DNA of 64,000 bases from Solen grandis (GCA_021229015.1 CM037794.1:41869126-41933125), one strand, 5' to 3'; positions 22,918-35,795 are shown, counted from the first letter of the stretch. Numbers and translations are program-made. Notes: generated from the letters alone by a model not told the origin.

Positions 22918-24595
22918 TAGGGCTTTCTGCTTTTCGCAGAAAGACCTTTGGGTTTGTTCTGTCTTTTATTATTATTATTCTTTTTTTCCAACCTTTTCAT
23001 GTTGTTATTTCATTAAGTTGCTGAAGGTCTAGGACAAAGAAATTCTATCAACAGACACCTGAAGCAATGGCATTTTGGAATATATTATTTTTATCTTCAC
23101 ATGACGTCACATGACGTCAGAACTAAAAATATCTACCAAAGTTTGTACGCGCTGTACAGCCGTCATTTATGGACGGATTGTCATGGAATTTTCACAGAAG
23201 TTATATATTAAGACCTCATTGTGCAGGATTATATAGGTTTGCCAAGATTCGAAAGAACTAAGGTTCTATGGTGAATCCAAGATTCGAACCAAGGACGTCA
23301 AATTTCAAATCCATATAAAATCGATTCTAGATGAGATAGAACGTTGATATTTGGCGAGATTATATGTCTCTGTGTTTCCTTTGCATTTTGTAAAGATGAA
23401 CGTCATATGACGTCATCAAATTGTATAGAATTTCCGATTACTTGATGTCAATTTACTCATGTTGCAAAGGCTCATAGACAATGAAAATTTAATGTCCTAT
23501 GTAAGTAATCATGAACATTTAGATTCAATGTTTAAAATTTTCATATGACGTCACATGACGTCAGAACTAAAAATAGCTACCAAAGTTTGTACGCGCTGTA
23601 CAGCCGTCATTTATGGACGGATTGGCATGGAATTTTCACAGAAGTTATATATTACGATCTCATTGTGCAGGATTATATAGGTTTGCCAAGATTCGAAAGA
23701 ACTAAGGTTCTATGGCGAATCCAAGATTCGAACTAAGGACGTCAAATTTCAAATCCATATAAAAAACGTTTCTAGATGAGATAGAAAGTTGATATTTGGC
23801 GAGATTATACGTCTCTGTGTTTCCTTTGCATTATGTAAAGATAAACGTCATATGACGTCATTTGACGTCATCATGTTGTATAGAATTTCCGATTTCTTGA
23901 TGTCAATTTATTCATGTTGCAAGGGTTCATAAACAATGGAAATTTAAAATCCTTTGTAGGAGATCATGTTCATTTTGATCAAATGTTGAAAATTTTCATA
24001 TGACGTCACATGACGTCAGAACTAAAAATAGCTACCAAAGTTTGTACGCGCTGTACATCCAAGATTCGAAAAAGCAAAGGTTCTATGGCGAATCCAAGAT
24101 TCGAAACAAGGACGTCAAATTTCAAATACGTATAAAATCGTTTCTAGATGAGATAGAAAGTTGATATTTGGCGAGATTATATATCTCTGTGTTTCCTTTG
24201 CATTTTGTAAAGATGAACGTCATATGACGTCATATGACGTCATCAAGTTGTATAGAATTTCCGATTTCTTGATGTCAATTTACTCATGTTGCAAAGCTTC
24301 ATAGACAATGCAAATTAAATGTCCTGTGTACATAATCAGGAACATTTAGATTCAATGTTTAACATTTTCATATGACGTCACATGACGTCAGAACTATAAA
24401 TAACTACCAAAGTTCATCCGCGCTGCACAGCCGTCATTTATGAACGGATTGGCATGGAATTTTCACAGAATTTATATATTACGACTTCATTGTGCAGGAT
24501 TATATAGGTTTGCCAAAATTCGAAAAACACCAGGTTTGTCATGGTTTGCAGTGCAGAAAGCCCTATCTTTTGTTCAAAACAAAAGAAGTCTAGTT
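22918..24595 (+). mobile_element. Complete nested B3 element, copy 1
   Basis: The 5' end TAGGGCTTTCTGC is followed after TTTTC by its inverted copy, a TTA tract and TTTTTTTCCAACC. B3 core units follow, each with GCGCTGTACAGCCGTCATTT, GGATTATATAGGTTTGCC and ATCCAAGATTCGAA. CRE clusters lie at about 23100, 23405, 23545, 23850, 24000, 24220 and 24372. The 3' end has GCAGAAAGCCCTATC, a 9-bp stem TCTTTTGTT/AACAAAAGA and CTAG at 24590-24593. The 3' GCAGAAAGCCCT is the exact complement of the 5' AGGGCTTTCTGC. A sister copy with more core units is at 54104-56318. Confidence 0.85.
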
Positions 24596-24728
24596 ATTAT
24601 TATTATTCTTTTTTTCTTCCTAACTAAACGCTTATTTTTCTATGTTGCAATACTCCTAGGACGATGAAATTTTTATGACTTATTAGTCACGTTAGGAAAT
24701 TTTGATTTCTATGATTTTCATATGCCTA

Positions 24729-24746
24729 TGACGTCATATGACGTCA
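24729..24746 (+). promoter_or_regulatory. CRE doublet, 18-bp perfect palindrome (type example)
   Basis: TGACGTCATATGACGTCA is two full CREB/ATF sites (TGACGTCA) whose centres are 10 bp apart, and the whole 18 bp is self-complementary. Copies occur at the left end of almost every family B unit in the window. The linker is TA in B1, CA or TA in B2 and B3, and AA in B4. Binding is inference from the motif. Confidence 0.7.
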
Positions 24747-25033
24747 CATTTGAAATATGCTACAAAAGTTTGTACGCGGTCTACAGCCATTGTTTGTGAA
24801 CCGATTTTCATCAAATTTTCACAGATTGTGTATATTAAGTTCTAGTTGTGCATCCGGTGTCCGTTTTTCAAAATTCGAAAAGTCCATGGTTCTATAGCGA
24901 ATCCAAGATTCGAACCAAGGTCGTAAATTTTTAAATGCTTATAAAATCTGTCCTATTTAAGATAGAAAGTTGATATTTAGTCAGTATATAGGTCTCTAGA
25001 AGTTCTAAACATTTTGTGAAAATATATGTCATA

Positions 25034-25051
25034 TGACGTCACGTGACGTCA
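25034..25051 (+). promoter_or_regulatory. CRE doublet with E-box linker (type example, right end of B1 unit)
   Basis: TGACGTCACGTGACGTCA is again an 18-bp perfect palindrome of two CREs 10 bp apart. The CG linker creates CACGTG, an E-box, at the centre. In B1 this version is found almost only at the right end of the unit, while the TA version is at the left end (compare 24729). Confidence 0.65.
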
Positions 25052-26867
25052 TTATATGATAATGTATTTCTAATATTAACAAGAATATTTCTATATGTTG
25101 AAATTGTCGAAAGGCAATGAAAATTTAAAGACACATGCTTCAAACGCTGAAATTTAGATTTCTATGATTTTCATATGCCTATGACGTCATATGACGTCAC
25201 ACTGGAAATATGCAACAAAAGTTTGTACGCGGTCTACAGCCATTGTTTATGAACCGATTTTCATCAAATTTTCGCAGAATGTGTATATTAAGTTCTAGTT
25301 GTGCATCCCGGTGTCCGTTTTTCAAAATTCGAAAAGTCCATGGTTCTATAGCGAATCCAAGATTCGAACCAAGGTCGTAAATTTTTAAATGCTTATAAAA
25401 TCTGTCCTATTTAAGATAGAAAGTTGATATTTAGTCAGTATATAGGTCTCTAGAAGTTCTAAACATTTTGTGAAAATATATGTCATATGACGTCACCTGA
25501 CGTCATTATATGATAATGTATTTCTAATATTAACAAGAATATTTCTATATGTTGAAATTGTCGAAAGGCAATGAAAATTTAAAGACACATGCTTCAAACG
25601 CTGAAATTTAGATTTCTATGATTTTCATATGCCTATGACGTCATATGACGTCACACTGGAAATATGCAACAAAAGTTTGTACGCGGTCTACAGCCATTGT
25701 TTATGAACCGATTTTCATCAATTTTCGCAGAATGTGTATATTAAGTTCTAGTTGTGCATCCCGGTGTCCTTTTTTCAAAATTCGAAAAGTCCAAGGTTCT
25801 ATAGCGATTCCAAGATTCGAACCAAGGTCGTAAATTTTCAAATTCTTATAAAATCGGTCCTATTTGAGATAGAAAGATGATATTGGGTCAGTATATAGGT
25901 CTCTGGGAGTCTTAAACATTTTGTGAAAATAAATGTCATATGACGTCACGTGACGCCATTATATGATAATGAATTTCTAATTCTAACAAGATTATTTCTA
26001 TATCTTGAAATTTTCGAAGGGCAATGAAAAATTAAGGCCGCATGCTTCAGATCCTGAAATTTCGATTTCAAAGACTTTCAGAAGCCTATGACGTCATATG
26101 ACGTCACATTTGAAATTGACTACGAAAGTTTGTACACGGTCCAGAGCCATTATTAATGGGCCGATTTTCATCAAATTTTCACAGAATGTGTATATTAAGT
26201 TCTAGTTGTGCATCTCTTTTTCCCTTTTTACAAAATTCGAAAAGTCCATGGTTCTATAGCGAATCCAAGATTCGAACCAAGTTCGTAAATTTTTAAATAC
26301 TTATAAAATCGGTCCTATTTGAGATAGAAAAGTGATAATTGATCAGTATATAGGTCTCTAAGAGTCTTAAACATTTTGTGAAAATAAATGTCATATGACG
26401 TCACGTGACGTCATTATATGATAATGTATTTCTAATATTAACAAGAGTATTTCTATAGTTGAAATTGTCGAAGGGCAATGAAAATTTAATGACAAATGAT
26501 TCAGACGCTGAAATTTCGATTTCAATGATTTTCAGAAGCCTATGACGTCATATGACGTCACATTTGAAATGACTACGAAAGTTTGTACACGGTCCAGAGC
26601 CATTATTTATGGGCCGATTTTCATCAAATTTTCACAGAATGTGTATATTTACGTTCTTATTGTGTATACCGGTGTCCGGTTTTTCAAAATTCGAAAAGTC
26701 CAAGCATCTATGGCGGATCCAAGATTCGAAACAAGGACGTCAATTTTTAAATGCTTATAAAAACTGTCCTATTTGAGATAGAAAGTTGAAATTTTGTCAG
26801 TTAGTAGGTCTTTGGGTGTCTTAACAATTATGCGAAAATAAACGTCATATGACGTCACGTGACGTCA

Positions 26868-27893
26868 TTTTTTATTATTATATTCTTTTCTTCTTCCTAA
26901 CTAAACGCTTATTTTAATATGTTGCAATAGTCCTAGAACGATGAAATTTTTTATGGGTTTTTAGTCACGTGAGGAAATTTTGATTTCAATGATTGACAGC
27001 ACCCTATGACGTCACATGACGTCACAGCTAAAAATAGTGAAAAATGGTTTTCGCGCTCTACAGCCGACATTAATGGTCGGATTTTCTTCAAATTTTCACA
27101 GATGGTACATCTTGAAACTAAGGTGTACATATCCTGTCAGCTAACCGAAATTCCGAAAGACCGAAGTTCTGTGGCTGAAATAAGATTCGAACATAGGACC
27201 GAAAATTTCATTTTAGGATTAAAGAGCTTCAGGATGAGATAGAAAGTTGAAACTTACACAGTATGCAGTTCTGCAGAATTTCTTAACATATTTTGAGTCG
27301 TGACGTCATATGACGTTATGTGACGTCATAAGCATACATCTTAATTTTCATTTAAAGGCAATGATTTCGACATGATGCCAGTTGTAAAATTCACTGACGT
27401 CAGAGTACAATTAGTGAAAAATGGTGTTCGCGCTCTACAGCTGCCATTTATGATCAGATTTTCTTCAAATTTTTACAGATGGTACATCTTGAAACTAAGG
27501 TGTGAATATTTTGTCAGCTAACTTTAATTCCGAAAAACCGAAGTATTGTGGCTGAAGTAAGAATCGAACATAGGACCAAAGATTTCATTTTAGGGTTAAA
27601 GAACTTCGGGATGAGATAGAAAGTTGAAACTTACACAGTTTGCAGTTCTGCATAATTTCTACATATATTTTGAGTCGTGACGTCATATGACTTCATAAGC
27701 ATACTACTACTGCTACTTATTTTTTCTTTCTTCATTACTAAACGCTTATTTTTCGCGGAATATGTCAATTGTTCAGCATGAACATGAAATACTAGCAGAG
27801 GTGAGTCATTACATGAAACTTCTATCTCCTGCTTTTTGCATTACACATGTTGCAGAAAGTCCTATCATTCGTTTAGACGAATGACATCTAGTT
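26868..27893 (+). repeat. Internal TTA tract, B2 units and 3' tail
   Basis: A TTATTATATTCTTTTCTTC tract is followed by CTAACTAAACGCTTATTT, a B2 unit (27006-27330) with a CRE triplet at about 27300-27328, a shortened unit, and the tail TTTTTCGCGGAATATGTCAA. It ends in the 3' hairpin. The B1-tract-B2 order is the same in five other composites here, at 15088, about 35145, about 37640, about 52590 and about 63095. Confidence 0.8.
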
Positions 27894-28059
27894 AGGACTT
27901 TCTGCCTAAAGCAGAAAGTCCTATTGGGTTTGTTATGTTTATTATTATTATTTTTTTTTTTTTTCCAAAAATTTTTTTATGTTGCAATAGTCCTAGGACG
28001 ATGAAATTTTTATAGCTTATTAGTCACGTGAGGAAATTTTGATTTCAATGATTTTCAGC

Positions 28060-29639
28060 ACCCTATGACGTCACATGACGTCACAGCTAAAAATAGTGAA
28101 AAATGGTGTTCGCGCTCTACAGCCGTCATTTATGGTCGGATTTTCTTCAAATTTTAACAGATTGTACATCTTGAATCAAAGGTGTGCATATCCTGTCAGC
28201 TAACCGAAATTGCGAAAGACCGAAGTTCTGTGGCTGAAATGAGATTCGAACATAGGACCGAAAATTTCATTTTAGGATTAAAGAGCTTCAGGATGAGATA
28301 GAAAGTTGAAACTTACACAGTTTGCAGTTCTGCAGAATTTCTACATATATTTTGAGTTGTGACGTCATAGGACGTCATGTGACGTCATAGGCATAATTCT
28401 TAATTTGCATTTTAGGGCAATGGTTTCGACATGATGCCAGTTGTTCAGAATAATGAAAATTTCAGAGTTATGACATGAAAGTATGCGCTTTTGAACAAAA
28501 GCATCTTCAGCACCCTATGACGTCACATGACGTCACAGCTAAAAATAGTGAAAAATGGTGTTCGCGCTCTACAGCCGTCATTTATGGTCGGATTTTCTTC
28601 AAATTTTCACAGATCGTACATCATGAATCAAAGGTGTGCATATCCTGTCAGCTAACCGAATTTCCGAAAGACCGAAGTTCTGTGGCTGAAATAAGAATCG
28701 AACATAGGACCGAAAATTTCATTTTAGGATTAAGAGCTTCAGGATGAGATAGAAAGTTGAAACTTACACATTTTGCAGTTTCGCAGTATTTCTACATATA
28801 TTTTAAGTCGTGACGTCATATGACGTCATGTGACGTCATAGGCCTTCTTCTTATTTTTCATTTTAGTGCAATGATTTCGATATGATGCCAGTTGTTCAGA
28901 ATAATGAAAATTTCAGAGTTATGACAGTAAAGTATGCGCGTTTAAACAAATGCATCATCAGCACCCTATGACGTCACATGACGTCAGAGCTAAAAATAGT
29001 GAAAAATGGTGTTCGCGCTCTACAGCCGTCATTTATAGTCGGATTTTCTTCAAATTTTCACAGATGATACAATTTAAAAATTAATGTGTGCATATCCTGT
29101 CAGCTAACCGAAATTCCGAAAGACCGAAGTTCTGTGGCTGAAATAAGATTCGAACATAGGACCGAAAATTTCATTTTAGGATTAAAGAGCTTCAGGATGA
29201 GATAGAAAGTAGAAACTTACACAGTTTTGCAGTTCTGCAGAATTTCTACAAATATTTTGAGTCGTGACGTCATATGACGTCATGTGACGTCATAAGCATA
29301 CTTCTTGATATTCATTTTAGGGCAATGATTTCGACATGATGCCAGTTGTTCAGAAAAATAAAAAATTCAGAGTTATGAGAGTATGGTATGCGCTTTTGAA
29401 CAAAAGCATCTTCAGCACCCTATAACGTCACATGACGTCCCAGCTAAAAATAGTGGAAAATGGTGTTCGTGCTCTAGAGCCGTCATTTATGATCAGATTT
29501 TCTTCACATTTTTACAGATGGTACATCTTGAAACTAAGGTGTGAATATTTTGTCACCTCACCTTAATTCCGAAAAACCGAAGTACTGTTGCTGAAATAAA
29601 AGTACTGTTGCTGAAATAAGATTCGAACATAGGACCGTA
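28060..29639 (+). repeat. B2 tandem array
   Basis: Four near-identical B2 units. Each opens with a TGACGTCACATGACGTCA doublet (about 28067, 28518, 28968 and a damaged one near 29426). Each then has AGTGAAAAATGGTGTTCGCG, the GGTCGGATTTTCTTCAAATT box, CCTGTCAGCTAACCGAAATT, AGATTCGAACATAGGACCG and AGCTTCAGGATGAGATAG, and closes with a CRE triplet. The period is about 450 bp. Near 29577-29625 a 21-bp piece (AAGTACTGTTGCTGAAATAA) is repeated in tandem, just before the gap. Confidence 0.9.
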
Positions 29640-29739
29640 NNNNNNNNNNNNNNNNNNNNNNNNNNNNNNNNNNNNNNNNNNNNNNNNNNNNNNNNNNNNN
29701 NNNNNNNNNNNNNNNNNNNNNNNNNNNNNNNNNNNNNNN
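29640..29739. other. Assembly gap (100 N)
   Basis: Exactly 100 N within the family B array. The flanks are B2 on the left and B1 on the right, so an unknown number of units may be missing. Confidence 1.
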
Positions 29740-32700
29740 TTTTGGGAAATGCAATAAATTTTTTCATATTCATATGACGAAATATAACGTCAGTTTTGAC
29801 TCAGGTAAAAAAAGTTTGTACGCGGCCCTACAGCCATTTTTCTGGACCGTTTTTTCCATCAAAATTTCACAAAATGTGTATTTTTGGCCCTCTATTTTGT
29901 GCATCCCTGTGTCCGTTTTTCAAAATTCGAAAAGTCCAGGGTTTCTATAGCGAACCCAAAAGATTCAAACCCAAAGGTCGTAAATTTTTAAATGCTTATA
30001 AAATCTGTCCTATTTAAGTTTGAAAGTTGATATTTAGTCAGAAATGGGGGACTCAAAGAATTTTTTAAACATTTTGTGAAAATAAATGTCATATGACGTC
30101 ACGTGACGTCTTATATGATAATGTTTTTCCTAATATTCAAGAATTTTTTCTATATTTTTGAAATTGTCGAAGTGCAATAAAATTTAATGACACATGCTTC
30201 AAAAGCTGAAATTTTGTTTTCAAAGATTTTCATATCCCCAAATGACGCCCCATAGACGTCAAAACCGTTAATTATGAAAACAAAAGATTTTACGCGGTCT
30301 ACAGTTTTTGTTTATGAACCGTTTTTCCATCAAATTTTCACAGAATGTTTTTTTTTAATTTTCTAGTTTTTGGCTCTCGGTGTCCTTTTTTTTTCCAAAT
30401 TTCAAAAAGTCCAGGTTTTCTATAGCGAATTCAAATTCGAACCAAGGTCGAAATTTTTTTAAATGCTTATAAAAATCGGTTTTTATTTGAGATAGAAAAG
30501 TAAATTTTGGTCAGTATTGGGTCCTGGGCCCCCTTTTAAACTTTTTGTGAAAATAAACGTCCCCATGACGTCACTTGACTCATTATATAAATAATGTATT
30601 TCTAATATTAATAAAGTATTTCTATAGTTAAATTGTCAAAAGGGAAAATGAAAATTTAATGACAAATGAATCAGACACTGAAATTTCGTTTTTCAATGTT
30701 TTTTAGCCCCCTATGACGTCATATGACGCCCACTTTTTAAATTTAAACTACAAAATTTGAAACACCCCCCCAGAGCCTTTTTAAAATGTGCCGATTTTTA
30801 TAAAATTTTCACAGAATGTTATATTACGTTCTTTTTTTATCCCGGGTTGCCCCCTTTTTTAAAAATTCAAAAAGTCCAACATCTATGAGGGTTTCCAAGA
30901 TTCAAACCCCGGGGCGAAATTTTTAAATGCTTATTAAAAGGGTCCTATTTGAGATAGAAAGTTAAATTTTGTCATTTAAAGTAGGTCCTGGTGTCTAAAA
31001 ATTTAAAGTGAAAATAAACGCCCATAGACGTCACGTGACGTCTTTTTTATTATTTTTACTTTTCTTTTTTCCCAACTAAACATTTTTTTTAAAAGTTGCA
31101 ATAGTTTTTGGACCATAAAATTTTTTATGCGTTATTAGTAAATGGGGGGGAAAATTTTTGATTTCAAGATTGTCAGCAGCCTATGACTCACATGACGTCA
31201 CAGCTAAAAATAGTGAAAAAAAGGTGTTTGCGCTCTACAAACGTCATTTAAAAGTCGGATTTTCTTCAAATTTTCACAGATGGGACATCTTTAAACTAAG
31301 GTGTGCATACCTGTCAGCTAACCCCAAAAAAATTTCCAAAAAAACCCCAAATTTTTTGTGGCTAAATTTTAAAAATTTGAAAAAAGGGGCCAAAAAAAAA
31401 ACATTTTGGGTTTTAAAAATTTTTAGGATAAAAAAGAAAGTTGAAATTTTACAGTTTGCAGCCCCGCTAAATTTTCCCCACATATATTTTAAAATTTCCC
31501 CCAAAAAAAGTCATTAAAGACGTCCCTGGGACGCCCCTAAACAACTTCTTAATTTTCATTTTTTGGGAAAAAATTTTTTGACAGATGCCATTTTTTTGAA
31601 TAATGAAAATTTCAGAGTTATGACAGTAAAGGGGATGCCCCCTTTTGGAAAAAAAGCATCTTCAGCACCCTTTTTCCCCCTGGACTCAGAGCAAAAAAAA
31701 AGGGGAAAAAAGGTTTTTACGCCTACAGCCGGCCATTTAGGGGCTGATATTTTTCCCCTTTTTTTCAAGAGGAAAAATTTTTGGGGGAAAATAAGGTTCC
31801 CCAAAAACCTTTTTTCAGCTAACCGTTTTTCCCCAAAAAACCCAAAGTTCTTTTTGGGTGAAATAAAAATTTGAACTTTGGGGCCGAAAATTTTTTTTTC
31901 CCAAAAAAAAAGTTTTATTTTTGATAAAAAAATTAAAAAATTTTCACAGTTTGTTTTTCTCCCAAAAATTTTTCCTCAATATATTTGAGCCCCCTGACGT
32001 CAAATGTCGCCCCGTCGCCCCTAAAAATTTCTTTTTAAATTTTTTTATTTTAGGGCAATGATTTCGACATGATCCCCCTTTTTTTCAAATTTAAAAAAAT
32101 TTTAGAATTAAAACAGTAAGGGAAAGGGGGTTTTTAAAAAAAAAACCCCCCCCCCAACCCCCCCAAAAATAAAAAACGCCAAAACTAAAAAATTTTAAAA
32201 AAAAGGTGTTGGGCCCCCTGCAGCGGCCATTTTATTTTCGGATTTTTTTTAAAATTTCCCCCGATGGAAAAACCTTGAAACTAAGGTGACATATCCTCCC
32301 CCTTTTAAACCCAAAAAATTTCCAAAAAAACCAAAAATTCTTTTGGCTAAAAAAATATTCGAACATAGGAAAAAAAAATTTCTTTTTTTTTTAAAAACTT
32401 CAGGATGAAAAAAAATTTTAAATTTACACATTTGCTTTTTTGAAAACCTTTTCTACAAATATTTTTTAATCTGCCCTCAGAGGACCCCAAAAACTTTTCC
32501 CCTTTTTTTTTAAATTTTGGGGGAATGATTCGACATGATCCATTTTTTTCAGAAAAGGGGAAAATTTCCCCGGGGGTTTTTTGGGGAGTAAATTTTGGGG
32601 GTTTTTTTAGCCAAAAACATTTTCAGCCCCCAAAGACTTTTATGTAAAAGCCCCAAAAAAAAAAAAATAAAAAAAAAATGGTGTTCGCGCTCTACCTTTT

Positions 32701-33140
32701 CCCCCATTTTTGATCAATTTTTTTTAAAAATTTTTTTCAGTTTTGGAAAAATTTTTAAAAAAGGGGAATATTTTGCAGCTAATCAAAACCGAAAAACCGA
32801 AGTTTTTTGGGGTGAAAAAAAATTCGAACAAGGCCCAAAAAAATTTTATTTTAGGGTTTTTAAAAAACTTGGGGGTGCGTAAAAAATTTTTAAACTTACA
32901 AAATTTTTTTCATTTTGGCATAATTTCAAAAATATATTTTGAGTCGTGACGTCTATGACGTCAAAAAAACATACTCACACTACTGCAAAATTAAAATTTT
33001 TTTTCCCCTTTAACGCAATTTTTTCGAATGATGCCATTTTTTAAAAGAATAATAAAAATTTTCAGATTATGAAAAAGGGAAAGCGTTTTTTAACAAAAAA
33101 TTTTCCCATTAAAAGCAAAAGTGACGTCAAAGCTAAAAAA
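29740..33140 (+). repeat. B1 then B2 units in corrupted sequence
   Basis: Landmarks of three B1 units (29780-31050) and B2 units (31060-33130) can be followed, but the text decays into runs of identical bases. CCCC, GGGG, AAAA and TTTT replace mixed sequence (for example 31370-31420, 32130-32175 and 32455-32600), and many CRE clusters are destroyed. Decay is worst at about 31300-33100. The pattern is homopolymer over-calling, not point divergence. Frames such as 31158-31517 (119 codons) and 32595-32882 are artefacts of A and T runs. Confidence 0.85.
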
Positions 33141-33262
33141 GTCAACGAAAAAAAGTAAAGGGTAGAAAAATTTAATATATATTCTTTCTAACGGTATTAA
33201 TCTTAATATTTTTCAGTTTTACAAAAATTTCCTATCCTTCGTATCAACGAAAGAAATCTAGT

Positions 33263-35795
33263 TAGGACTTTCTGCCTAAAGCAGAAAGTCCTTTTTGGGT
33301 TTGTTATTTTTATTATTATTATTATTATTTTTTTTCTTCTCACGGATTTTCATATGTTCAATCGTCCTAGGGAATGAAATTTCGATGGCATATATTCATT
33401 GCGAAATTTAAAAATTCTATAATTTTTCAAATGCCTATGCCCGCCCATTAGACATCACACTTGGCAAATTGCTACAAAAGTTGTCCCCGGTCCAGAGCGA
33501 TAATTAATAAACCGATTTTTATCAAATTTTCCCCCAGAATGTGTAATTATTTCTATTTTGGCATCTCGGTTTTCCGTTTTTTCAAAATTCGAAAAAGCAC
33601 AAGGTTTTTTGGCGAATGCAAGATTCAAACCAAGGACGTCAAATTGTAAATGCTCATAAAATCGCCCCCCTAAATGAGACAGAAGGTTGTTTTTTTTGTC
33701 ATATATAGATCTCCGAAGGTTAAAATTTTTGTGAAAATAGACTTCTTGTGACGTCAAAATGACGTAATCAAATTCCTAATTTTAAACAATAATTATATAT
33801 TTTTAATTTATGGCCCAAAGGGAAACAAGAAAATTTTTGATGTCTTATTTTTCCAAAGATGTTACTTTGATTTCTATGATTTTCATATAGCTATGACGCC
33901 TTAAAAAGGTCCCTTGAAATAAGTACAAAAGTTTGTCCCGGGGGTCCAGAGCCTTTTTTAATGAACCGATTTTCAATCAAATTTTCACAGAATGTGTAAT
34001 TAAGTTCTAGTTGTGCATCCCGGGGTGTCGTTTTTCAAAATTCGAAAGTCCAAGGTTCTATAGCGATTCCCAAGTTTCGAACCAAGGGTCGTAAATTTTT
34101 TAAAAAAAAATGTTAAAAAAAAAAAATTTTTCTTTCCTATTTGAGATAGAAAGATGATATTGGGTCAGTAAAAGGTCTCTGAGAGTCTTAAACATTTTGT
34201 GAACATAAATGTCCATTACGTCACTGACGTCATTATATGATAATGAATTTCTAATTCTAACAAGTTTAAATTTCTATATTTTTGAAATTTTTTGAAGGGC
34301 AATGAAAATTAATGCCGCATACTTTCAGATGCTGAAATTTCGATTTCAATTATTTTCAGAAGCCTATGACGTCATATGACTTCACATTTGAAATTGACTA
34401 AAGAAAGTTTGTACACGGTCCAATGCCTTATTAATGGGCCGATTTTTATCAAATTTTCACAGAATGTATATATTAAGTTCTATTGTGTATACCGTGTCCG
34501 TTTTTCAAATTCGAAAAGTCCATGGTTCTATAGCGAATCCAAGATTCGAAACTAAGGTCGTAAATTTTTAAAGCTTTTAAAATCTGTCCTTTTAAGATAG
34601 AAAATTTGATATTTAGTCAGTATATAGGTCTCTAGAAGTTTTAAACATTTTGTGAAAATAAATGTCATATGCTCACGTGACGTCATTATAGAAATGTAAT
34701 TTCTAATATTAACAAGAATATTTCTATATGTTGAAATTGTCGAAAGGACAATGAAAATTTAATGACAAATGAGTCACATGCTGTAATTTCGTTTCAATGA
34801 TTTTCAGATCCTATGACGTCATATGACGTCACATTTGAAAATGACTACAAAAGTTTGTACACGTCCAGAGCCAATTTTTAATATGCGATTTTCAATCAAA
34901 TTTTCACAGATGTGTATTTTACGTTCTTATTGTTGTATACCGGTGTCCTTTTTCAAAATCGAAAAAGTCCAAGCATCTATGGCGAATCCAAGATTCGAAC
35001 CAAGGTCGTCAATTTTTCAATGCTTATAAAAACTGTCCTATTTGAGATAGAACGTTGAATTTTGTCAGTTAGTAGGTCTCTTGGTGTCTTAACAATTATG
35101 TGAAATATAAAACGTCATATGACGTCACGTGACGTCATATTATTCTTATTATTATTCTTTTCTTCTTCCTAACTAACGTTTATTTTAATATGTTGCAATA
35201 GTCCTAGGACGATGAAATTTTTATGGGTTATTCGGCACGTGAGGAAATTTTGATTTCAATTTATTGTCGCACCCTATGACGTCACTGACGTCACAGCTAA
35301 AAAACAGTGAAAAATGGTGTTTGCGCTCTACTGCTGCCATTTATGATCAGATTTTCTTCAAATTTTTACCAGATGGTACATTTTGAAACTAAGGTGTGAA
35401 TATTTTTGTCAGCTAACCATAATTCCGAAAAAAACCGAAGTATTGTGGCTTTGAAGTAAGATTCGAACATAGGACCAAAAATTTCATTTTAGGGTTAAAC
35501 AGAATTCGGAATGAGTAGAAAGTTGAAACTTACCACAGTTTGCAGTCGCATAATTTCTTAATATATTTTTGAATGATGAACGTCATATGAACGTCATAAA
35601 CATACTACTACTACCTTATTTTTTTTTTCTTCATAACAAAGGCTTATTTTTCGCGGAATAAAATGTCAGTTGTTCAGCTTGAACATGATATACTACCAGA
35701 GGTGAGTCATTGCATGAAACTTCCATCTCCTCTTTTTGCATAACGCAGGTTGCAAAAAAGTCCTATCATTCGTTTTAGACGAATGACATCTAGTT
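33263..35795 (+). mobile_element. Composite family B element with both ends
   Basis: The 5' end TAGGACTTTCTGC is followed by its inverted copy and a TTA tract (33300-33335). Four or five B1 units follow (33380-35140), then an internal tract with CTTTTCTTCTTCCTAACTAA, a B2 unit (35265-35590) and the tail TTTTTCGCGGAATAAAATGT. The 3' end has AAAAGTCCTATCATTCG with arms ATTCG/CGAAT and CTAG at 35790-35793. Small indels are frequent, again suggesting imperfect polishing. Confidence 0.75.

Larger units (their letters stand above)
24720..26865 (+). repeat. B1 tandem array, about 455-bp period
   Basis: Units are bounded by CRE doublets and carry, in order, GTTTGTACGCGGTCTACAGC or an ACACGGTCCAGAGCC variant, a CCGATTTTCATCAAATTTTC box, GTTCTAGTTGTGCATCC, CAAAATTCGAAAAGTCC, ATCCAAGATTCGAACCAAGG and CAGTATATAGGTCTCT. 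The doublets at 24729 and about 25182 give the period. Two consecutive units (about 24720-25175 and 25180-25620) are nearly identical. A nearly collinear copy of the whole array is at 60550-63100. Confidence 0.9.
22868..27893 (+). mobile_element. Outer family B element with intact 5' and 3' ends, interrupted by a nested copy
   Basis: The 5' end TAGGGCTTTCTGC is at 22868, followed by its own inverted copy and GGGTTTGTTATGTTTA. Another complete element (22918-24595) starts in the TTA tract. The tract resumes at 24596, followed by TTTTTTTCTTCCTAACTAAA, a B1 array (about 24700-26865), an internal TTA tract, a B2 array (about 26900-27700) and a tail. The 3' end is GCAGAAAGTCCTATCATTC, a hairpin with arms CATTCG/CGAATG, and CTAG at 27888-27891. 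The pairing of this 5' end with this 3' end is inferred from nesting order. Confidence 0.7.
27893..33263 (+). mobile_element. Family B element with intact 5' end, broken by a gap and a corrupted stretch
   Basis: The 5' end TAGGACTTTCTGC is directly followed by its inverted copy, GGGTTTGTTATG and a TTA/T tract. B2 units run from 27990 to the gap at 29640. After the gap, corrupted B1 and B2 sequence runs to about 33140. The 3' end is TTTACAAAAATTTCCTATCC, hairpin arms TTCGT/ACGAA and CTAG at 33258-33261. The 3' end is the type seen at 19677, so 5' and 3' may not belong to one insertion. Confidence 0.55.

Noticed and set aside
28060..29639. CRISPR-like array of palindromic repeats and spacers
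   Set aside because: CRE doublets are regularly spaced and palindromic, but the intervening sequence is the same repeat unit each time rather than unique spacers, the spacing is about 300-450 bp, and the genome is eukaryotic.
31158..32949. Lysine- and phenylalanine-rich frames up to 119 codons
   Set aside because: They are made of A and T homopolymer runs in the corrupted stretch.
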